In this document: positions 21,001-30,000 of the stretch, in pieces
Position numbering within the stretch: the first letter of the stretch is position 1
How the letters are laid out: the number at the start of each line of letters is the position of its first letter
Assembly (NCBI GenBank): GCA_913778495.1
Contig: CAJYVD010000027.1
Coordinates: 35,397 to 99,396 of the forward strand
Reading direction: 5' to 3'
DNA length: 64,000 bases
Source: an uncultured Pantoea sp.
GTDB taxonomy: Bacteria > Pseudomonadota > Gammaproteobacteria > Enterobacterales > Enterobacteriaceae
Position numbers and translations under genes: made by a program
The notes under the pieces: generated by a model
Databases searched by the model: none
The model's input: only the letters and a program-made list of their open reading frames with translations
Told to the model about the DNA's origin: nothing

Positions 21001-24000
21001 GGCCGCTTAGCACCGGCGTATTGTCTTGGGTGTACGCGCCGTCTGTCAGCGTCACCAGGGCACTGCCGCTCTGGTCGAACAGCTGCAGCGTGGTGGTGGC
21101 AGCGGGCAAATCAGCCTGCACGTTGAGATCAAACGCGGGCGCACTGACCGCACTGACATTGCCTGCGGCGTCCGTTGCCGTGAAGGTAAAGCTGTGTGTG
21201 CCGTTGGCCAGCGCGCCGGGCGTGAACGTCCAAACGCCGTCGCCGTCCGCCGTCGCCGTGCCAAGCAAGGTGGTGCCGTCATACACCCGTACCACGCTGC
21301 CACTCTCCGCCTGGCCGCTAAACGTCGGGGTGCTGTCATCTGTGGTGGCGCCGGAGATCAGATCGCCGGTGCTGCCGCCCACGTTATCCGTAACGGCGAG
21401 CTGGCTCACTGCCTCCGGCGCAACGGTATCCAGCGTAAAGGCCACCGCCGCCGACAGCGCGCCGGTGGTGCCCGCCGCGTTGGTGACCGATATAGCCAGG
21501 CTGTGCGGCCCATCAAGCAGCGCAGGCGCGTCAAAGCGCCACGCGCCGCTGCCATCGACGCGCGCGGTGCCCAGCAGAGTGCCGCCGTCAAACACGTTGA
21601 TGGTGGTGCCCGCTACGCCGGTTCCCAGCAGCACAGGCGTGCTGTCCGTGGCATAGCCGTCGCCATTGACCGCCTCGACCAACACCGTGCCAGTATCGTT
21701 ATACACGTCAAACGAGGCCGGTGCCGCCGGCGTGGAGGTATCAACCGTGAGGGAAACCGAGGCGGCGGCGCTCACGTTGCCCACCGGATTGGTGACCGTG
21801 ATGCTGAGCGTGTGCGTCCCATCGGACAGCGTACTGGTGGTAACGCGCCAGTTACCGTCGGCGTCCGCCGTGGCAGAGCCAACGACTGTAGTGCCTTCAT
21901 ACACCTGCACCAGCGCATTGGCGACCGCCGTGCCGCTCACCACCGGCGTGCTGTCGTTGGTGAGTCCGCCGTTCGGGATGGTCAGCGCGCCACCGCCAAT
22001 GTCATTGGTCAGCACCAAATTGCTGGCCGCTGGCGGGGCGGCGGTGTCGACGGTCACGGTGAGTGACGCGCTGGGAATGCTGCTGTTTCCGGCGGCGTCA
22101 CGCACCACCACGCTAAGCGCGTGGGTGCCGTCGGTCAGCGTCGGGGTGAAACGCCATGCGCCCAGCGCATCCGCTGTGGTACTTCCCACTACCGTGCTGC
22201 CATCATAGACAATCACGGTGCTGCCCGCCTCGGCCTGCCCGCTCAGCTCCGGCGTGCTGTCGTTGGTGACGCCGGTGTTGGTGATGGGCTGCGGCGTCGC
22301 GCCGTTGTTGTTCACCAGCGCAATGTCGGTGGCCACGCCCGGCGCCACGCTGTCGACATTAAAGGTGATCGCAGGGCTGTTGTCGCTGACGTTACCTGCC
22401 GCGTCAGTGACCGTGGTGCTCAGAGCGTGTGTGCCCTGACTCAGCGTATCGGTAACGAAATTCCAGCTGCCGCTGCTGTCTGCGGTCACCGAGCCCAGTA
22501 GCGTTGAGCCGTCGTAGATGCGCACCACGCTACCGACTTCCGCGCTGCCGCTGATCTGCGGCGTGGTGTCGTTGGTGACACCGCCCGCCGTAATCGGCAC
22601 CAGGGCGCTGCCGGCGTCGTTATTCAACGTGATGTCGCTGGCGACATCCGGCGTGACGGTATCGATATTCAGGGTGAAGGGCGTTGACGCAGGGCTCACA
22701 TTGCCCGCCACGTCCGTCACGGTGATGGCGAGCGCGTGCGGGCCCTCGCTCAACGCCGGACTGGTCAGACGCCACGCGCCCTGCGCGTCAGCGGTGACGC
22801 TGGCGATCGCCGTGGTGCCGTCGTAGATCGTCACCAGCCCGTTCGCCACGGTGGTGCCGCTCAGCACCGGCGTATCGACGTTGGCATAGCCGTTATCGGC
22901 AATCGGCACCTCGCCCGTGCCGCCGGGAATGCTGACGCTTAAGCCGCCCGCCTCCGGGATGCGGGTGTCCACCGTCAGCGTAAAGACATCGCTGGACGGG
23001 CTCACATTGCCCGCAGCGTCGATGACCTGCACGCTGAGGCTGTGGCCGCCGTCGGTCAGCACCGGTGTGGTAAAGCGCCATGCCCCCGTGGTGGCGTCGG
23101 CCTGGACGCTGCCAAGCACGGTGGTGCCATCGTAAACCACGACGGTTCCACCGGCTTCGGCAAGACCGCTCAGGGTCGGGGTACTGTCATTCGTAATGCT
23201 CGTCAGCGTATTCCCCGCGCCGTCCTGCGCGATGACCTCGCTTGCCGCTTCCGGCGCCACGGTATCCACCGTAAAGGCCAGCGCGGCAGAAGGCGTGCCG
23301 CTGTTCCCCGCCAGGTCGGTGACCGTGGCCGTCAGGCTGTGCGCGCCTTCCCCCAGCGGCGCATCCGGCGTAAAGCGCCAGTTGCCGTTGCTGTCGGCGA
23401 TCGCCGTGCCCAGCACCGCGCTCGCGTCGCGGACAGTGATCGTGCTGCCCGCTTCCGCCGTGCCCGTGAGCAGCGGATTGGCGTCGTTGGTCACGTCACC
23501 CGCGTCGATGATCACAGGCGTGATGCCCAGATTGCTGCTTAAGGTGAGGTCGGCTGGCTGGTCCGGCACCGTGGTATCCACGGTAAAGTCCAGCGCGGCG
23601 GACGGCGCGCTGGCGTTGCCCGCCGCGTCGCTGACCGTGGCGGTGAAGCTGTGCGCCCCCTCCGCCAGCGGCGTGGTCGGCGTAAAGCGCCAGTTGCCGT
23701 CGGTGCCCGCCACCACGCTGCCCAGGACCTGATTATTATCGCGCACGACGATCAGGCTGTTGGCTTCCGCCGTGCCGCTCAACACCGGCGTGGTGTCGTT
23801 GGTCCGGCCACCCTGCGCAATCGGCACGTCGCTGCCGCTGTTGTCATTACTGAGCTGCAGGCCACTGGCGACGTCCGGCGCCTGGGTGTCTACCGTGAAG
23901 GCAAACGGCGCAGACGGATCGCTGCTGTTGCCCGCCGTGTCGGTCACGGTTGCGGTCAGGCTGTGCAAGCCCTGGCTCAGCGCGGGCGAGGTAAAGCTCC

Positions 24001-27000
24001 ATGCGCCCCCGCTGCCTGCCACGGTGGAGCCCAGCACGGTTGTGCCGTCGCGCACCGTAACCACGCTGCCCTCTTCCGCCGTGCCGCTGAGCACCGGCGT
24101 GGTGTCATTGGTAAAGCCATTGGCCGCAATCGGCTGCGGTATGGTGCCGCTGTCGTTGTTCAGGGCAAGCCCCACGGCCGCAGGCGGCGGCGTGGTATCC
24201 ACGGTAAAGGCGATCGGACTGCTGGCGGGTCCCACGTTGCCCGCAGCGTCCGTGACGGTCACGGTCAGGCTGTAGTCACCTTCGCTGAGCGGTGCGTCCG
24301 GCGTAAAGCGCCAATTGCCCGCGGGATCGACGACGGCAGAGCCCAGCACGGCGGTGCCATTACTGACCGTCACGATACCGCCAGCCTCGGCGGTGCCCGT
24401 CAGGATCGGCGTCGTGTCGTTGGTCGCCCCGTTGGCGGCAACGGGCTGCTGCGTACCGCTGCTGTCGCTGCTGAGCGCTATGTTCGCCGCCTCCGCTGGC
24501 GCGGTGGTGTCCACGATCACGCTCACCGCAGAAGAAGCCGCGCTCACATTGCCTGCGGGATCGGTGACGCTGGCGGTCAAACTGTGCGCCCCTTCACTCA
24601 ACGGTGCCAGCGGCGTGATCTGCCAATTGCCGTCCTGATCGGCCACGGCGCTGCCCAGCACCGTGCTGCCGTTATCAATCAGCGTGACCGTGCTGCCCGC
24701 TTCCGCCGTACCGCTCAGGGTCGGCGTGGTGTCGCGGGTGGCACTTCCTGCGGGGATCGCCTCGCCCGCGTCGTTGTTCAACGCCAGATCCTGCGCGGCG
24801 CTCGGCGCTTGCGTATCCACGGTAAACGCCAGCGGCGCGCTGGGCTCACTGACGTTGCCCGCCGCGCTGGTGACGGTGGTGGTGAGACTGTGCGCCCCCT
24901 GCGTTAAGGTTGGCGCGGTAAAACTCCAGTTGCCGCCAGCGCCGACCGTGACGGTGCCGAGCACGGTGGTGCCGTCAAGTACCGTCACCGTGCTGCCCAC
25001 GGCGGCCGTGCCGCTTAACACCGGCGTCGTGTCATTGGTAAAGCCATTGGTAATGGGTACGGCGTTGCCGTTTTGATCGTTAACCAGCAGCAGATTGCTG
25101 GCGGGTGCAGGCTGGGTGGTATCCAGGTTGAACGGGATGGCCGCCGAGGTGGGGCCGCTGTTGCCTGCCGCGTCGGTAACCGTGGCCGTGAAACTGTGCG
25201 CACCCGCGTTCAGCGGCGCGGTGGTGAACTGCCAGTTCCCCGCCGCATCCACCAGCGCCGTGCCCAGCACCGTGCCGTTATCGCGTACCGTAACGGTAGC
25301 GCCCGCCTCCGCCGTGCCGCTCAATACGGGCGTGGTGTCATTGGTGGTTGAGCCTGCGGCGATAGGCACCAGCGTACCGCTGCTGTCATTGCTTAACTGC
25401 AGCGCCCCCGCTGCCGCCGGCGGCGTCGTGTCGACGGTAATGGCGAACGGCGCCGACGGTGCGCCGGTGTTGCCCGCCGCGCTGGTCACGGTCGCGCTCA
25501 AGCTGTGGGCGCCTTCCGCCAGCGCGGGCGTGGTAAAGCTCCAGCTGCCGCCGCTGCCGACAACAACGCTGCCGAGCGCGGCGTTACCGTCGTAGACAAT
25601 TACCGTGCTGCCCGCTTCCGCCGTGCCACTGAGGACCGGCGTAGCGTCGTTGGTGGTCGCGCCCGGCGCAATGGCCACCGGCGTGGTGCCGCTGTCATTG
25701 CTGAGCTGAACGCCGCCAGGCGCAGCCGGTGCCGAGGTATCCACGGTAAAGACGAAGGCGTCAGACGCGGGGCCGGTGTTGCCTGCCACGTCGGTGACCG
25801 TGGTGGTCAGACTGTGTGGGCCATCGGCCAGCACAGGTGAACTGAATGTCCAGTTACCGTCGTTGCCCACGGTCGCGGTACCCAGCAGCGTGGTGCCATC
25901 AAACAGGTTGACGGTGCTGCCCGGCTCGGCCCGGCCGCTGAGCAGCGGCGTCACATCATTCGTCGATCCACCCGCGGTGACAGGCTGCGCCGTGCCGCTG
26001 CTATCGTTGCTAACCTGAATCGCACTCGCGGCAGCGGGTGGCGTAATGTCGATGGTGATCAACAGCGGTACAGTGGTCGGGCCAAGGTTGCCTGCGGCAT
26101 CGGTCACGGTCGCGGTCAGGCTGTGTGCACCCTCGCTGAGCGCGGGACTGGGCGTAAACTGCCAGCTACCGTCGCCGTTCACCACCGCCGTACCCAGCAC
26201 GGCGCCGCCGTCAGAGACGGTAACGGTGCTACCTGGTTCCGCCAGGCCGCTGAGCACTGGCGCGGTGTCGTTGGTGACGCCGCCTGCGGCAATCGGCGTG
26301 CCGCCGCTGTTAGTGAGCTGGAGGTTTTCCGCTACCGTCGGGATCACGGTATCAATCGTGACGCTGACGGGCGCGGACGCAGCGCCGGTGTTGCCTGCGG
26401 CATCGGTCACGGTGGCGACCAGATTGTGATTGCCGTCACTGAGCGCTGGAGTCGTGAACGACCAATTGCCGCTGTTATCCACGGTCACGGTGCCGATCAC
26501 GCCGTTCTCATCGGCGACGGTGACCGTGCCGCCGGCTTCACCGCTGCCGCTGAGCGTCAGGGTATTGGTGTTGGTGCTGCTGCCATCCGGCAGCGGCGCG
26601 CTATTACCGTCGTTAACGCTTACGCTGGTTGGCGCATCCGGCGCAACGGTATCGATAGTGACGGTGAGCGTCGGCGTATCGCTGGCGGCCCCGCTAGCGG
26701 GATCGGTGGCGGTAGCGCGGAACGCATAGGTGCCGTCGCTCAGCGCCGCTGGCGTAAAGACCCATTGGCCGTTGGCGTCTGCCGTGGCGGTGCCCAATTC
26801 CACCGTGCCGTTGTAGATAACGATCAGGAATCCCGCCCCGGACTGACCGCTGACAATCGGCGTATTGTCGTTGGTGCTGGAATTATTGAGTAGCTGCACA
26901 TAGGTGCTGCCGCTGTCGTCCGAGATCACGATCAGCTCGTTGGTCACGGGTACACCCGCGTCGATGTTGAGCGTGAACGCCGGTGAAGCCGGACTGACGT

Positions 27001-30000
27001 TGCCCGCCGCGTCGGTGACGGTGGTGGTGAGATCGTGCTGGCCGTTGGTCATCGGCGCATCCGGCGTGAAACGCCAGCTGCCGTCACTGGCGGCCGTGAC
27101 CGATCCCAACAGCACGCCGCCGTCATAGATGCGTACCACGCTGCCCGCTTCCGCCGTGCCGCTCAGGGTCGGCGTGCTGTCGTCCGTGGTGGTGCCCGAC
27201 GTCAGCGGCCCCGTGCTGCTGCCGACGTCATCGTTGACCACCAGATTGCTGGCGGCGGCAGGCGCGGTGCTGTCCACGGTAAACGCCAGCGGCGCGGTCG
27301 GCGGACTGACATTACCCGCCGCATCGCTAACGGTAGCCGTCAGACTGTGGCTGCCGTCCGCCAGTGCGGGTGAGGCAAAGCTCCAGTTGCCTGCGCTATT
27401 GACCACCACGCTGCCCAGCAGCACCCCGCCGTCGCGCACGGTAATGAGGCTGCCCGCCTCTGCCGTGCCGCTCAACACCGGCGTAGGATCTTTGGTGAGG
27501 CCGCCTGCGGCAATCGACACCGCCGTACTGCCGGTATCGTCCGTTAGCACTAGATTCGTGGCCGCATCCGGGGCAATGCTGTCCACGGTAAACGTCAGCA
27601 GAAGCGTGTCCGTGGTGTTGCCCTGCGCGTCGGTCACGGTGCCACGAATGCTGTGCAGGCCCTGGAACAGCGCGTTGAGACGAAACGCCCAGCGGCCATT
27701 GCTGCCCGCCACGGTGCTGCCCAGCAGCGTGGCGCCGTCATACAGCGTCACGGTATTACCCGCGCCGACCAGCCCTGTCAACGCCAGCGAGGTGACATTG
27801 GTGCTACCGCCGTCGAACAGCTCCTGAACCGTATTCCCGCTGTCATCCAGCAGTTGCAGCGCGCGGGTCGGCGTCGGGAGATCGGCTTCGATATTCACCA
27901 CAAAGGGCGCGCTGGCCGGGCCAAGGTTGCCTGCCGCGTCGGTGGCGGTGAGGGTGAAAGTATGGTTGCCGTTGCTGAGCGCGGGCGTGGTAAACGTCCA
28001 ACGGCCGTCGAGGCCGACGGTGGTGTTGCCCAGCAGCGTGCCGCCGTCGTAGATCGCCAGCAGCGCGCCGGGTTCACCGCTGCCGCTCAGGGTGGGCGTG
28101 TTGTCATCCGTGACGTCGCCAGAAGTCAGCGGGCCCTGCTCCGTCCCCACATCATCGGTGACCACCAGATCGCTGACCGCTGCGGGCGGCGTGTTGTCCA
28201 CGCTGAACGTGAGCGGGGTGGTGGCGGCGCTGGTGTTACCGGCTGCGTCAGTGACGGTGGTGGTGAGGCTGTGCGCCCCTTCGCTGAGCGCGGGCGTGGT
28301 GAAGCGCCAGTTGCCGCTGCTGTCCACCACGGCGCTGCCGAGCACCGTGCTACCGTCGCTCACCACCACCGTCGCGCCCGGTTCTGCGCTTCCGCCCAGC
28401 GTTACAACGTTACTGCCCGTGGTGCCGCCGTTGTCCACCGGGGTGACGATGCTGCCGTTGCTGCTGCTCAGTTGCAGATTATTTGCCGCTGCGGGCGGGA
28501 CAGTATCAATGGTGATGTTGAGGGTGATCGAATCCGTGGTATTGCCCGTGCCGTCGTCGGCGACGGCATGGAACGCATAGGTGCCGTTCGCCAGCGGTGC
28601 GGCAGGCGTAAAGCGCCACTGTCCGCTGGCATCGGCGATCGCGCTGCCCAGCACCGTGGTGCCGTTATACAGCGTCACCAGCACGCCCGCTGCCGCGAGG
28701 CCGCTGAGTACCGGCGTGGTATCTTGCGTGCTGCTGCCTGCCGTCAAGATGTTGAGCGTGCTGCCGCTGTCATCGGTGACCTGCAGCGAGCTGGTGGTAG
28801 GCGGCACGTCGGCCACCACCGTGAGGTCAAAGGCTGACGTGGCGGCACTGACGTTGCCCGCCGCATCGGTGACGGTAACGCTCAGCGCGTGTGCGCCGTT
28901 GCTCAGCGCGGGCGAGGTGAAAGACCAGTTGCCCTGCGCATCGGCGGCGGTGCTGCCGAGCAGCGTACTGCCATCGTAGATTCGAACAATGCCGTTGGCT
29001 TCCGCCGTGCCGCTCAACGTAGGCGTGCTGTCATCGGTGGTGTCGCCCGAGGTCAGCGGGCCGGTCACGGCGCCAACGTTGTCACTGACCACCAGCGCGT
29101 CTGCCGCCTGTGGTGGCAGCGTATCGACCGTGAAACTCAGCGGATCGGAAGCCGGACTGACGTTGCCCGCCGCATCGGTCACGGTTGTCGTCAGGTTGTG
29201 GTTGCCCTCTGACAGCGACGGCGTGGTGAAACTCCAGCGACCGTTACTGCCGACTAACGCGGTGCCCAGCACCGTATCGCCATCGCGAACGGTCACCGTG
29301 CTGCCCGGTTCGGCGCTGCCGCTGAGCACCGGCGTGGTGGTGTTGGTCGCGCCGCCTGCCGCTATAGGCTGCACCGTACCGCTGTCGTTATCACTGACGA
29401 TCACACCGCTTGCTGACGTCGGTGCCACGGTATCCACGGTGATCACCAATACGGGCGTTTGCGTGACGTTGCCGCTGGTATCTGTAACGGTGGCGGAGAG
29501 CGCGTAGGTGCCATCTGCCAGCGCGTCCGGGGTGAAAATCCACTGCCCGTTGCTGCCCGCGATGGCGGTGCCGAGCAGGGTACTGCCGTTATAGATCGCA
29601 ATAAGCGCGCCGGGGCTGGCTAAACCGCTCAGCGTGGGGGTGCTGTCCGACGTGCTGCTGCCGTTACCGAGCGGTACCAGCGCGGGACCGGAATCTGCCG
29701 TGATCTCCAGCGGCGAGGTGGCGTTGGGCAGATTCGCCTGCACGGTGAAATCCCAGCTGGCGGAGGGGGCGCTGACGTTGCCCGCCGCGTCGGTTAAGGT
29801 CACGTACAGGCTGTGCGCGCCGTTACTTAACGCCGGAGTGGTAAAGGCCCAGTTACCGTTGCCATCCACCGTCGTAGAGCCAATCGGCGTGGTGCCATCA
29901 TAAATTTGCACCACGCTGCCGGGCTCACCGCGTCCGCTCAGGACTGGCGTATTGTCGGTGGTCGTGGCGTTAGGCGGGATGCTGCTGGCGTTGTCGCCGC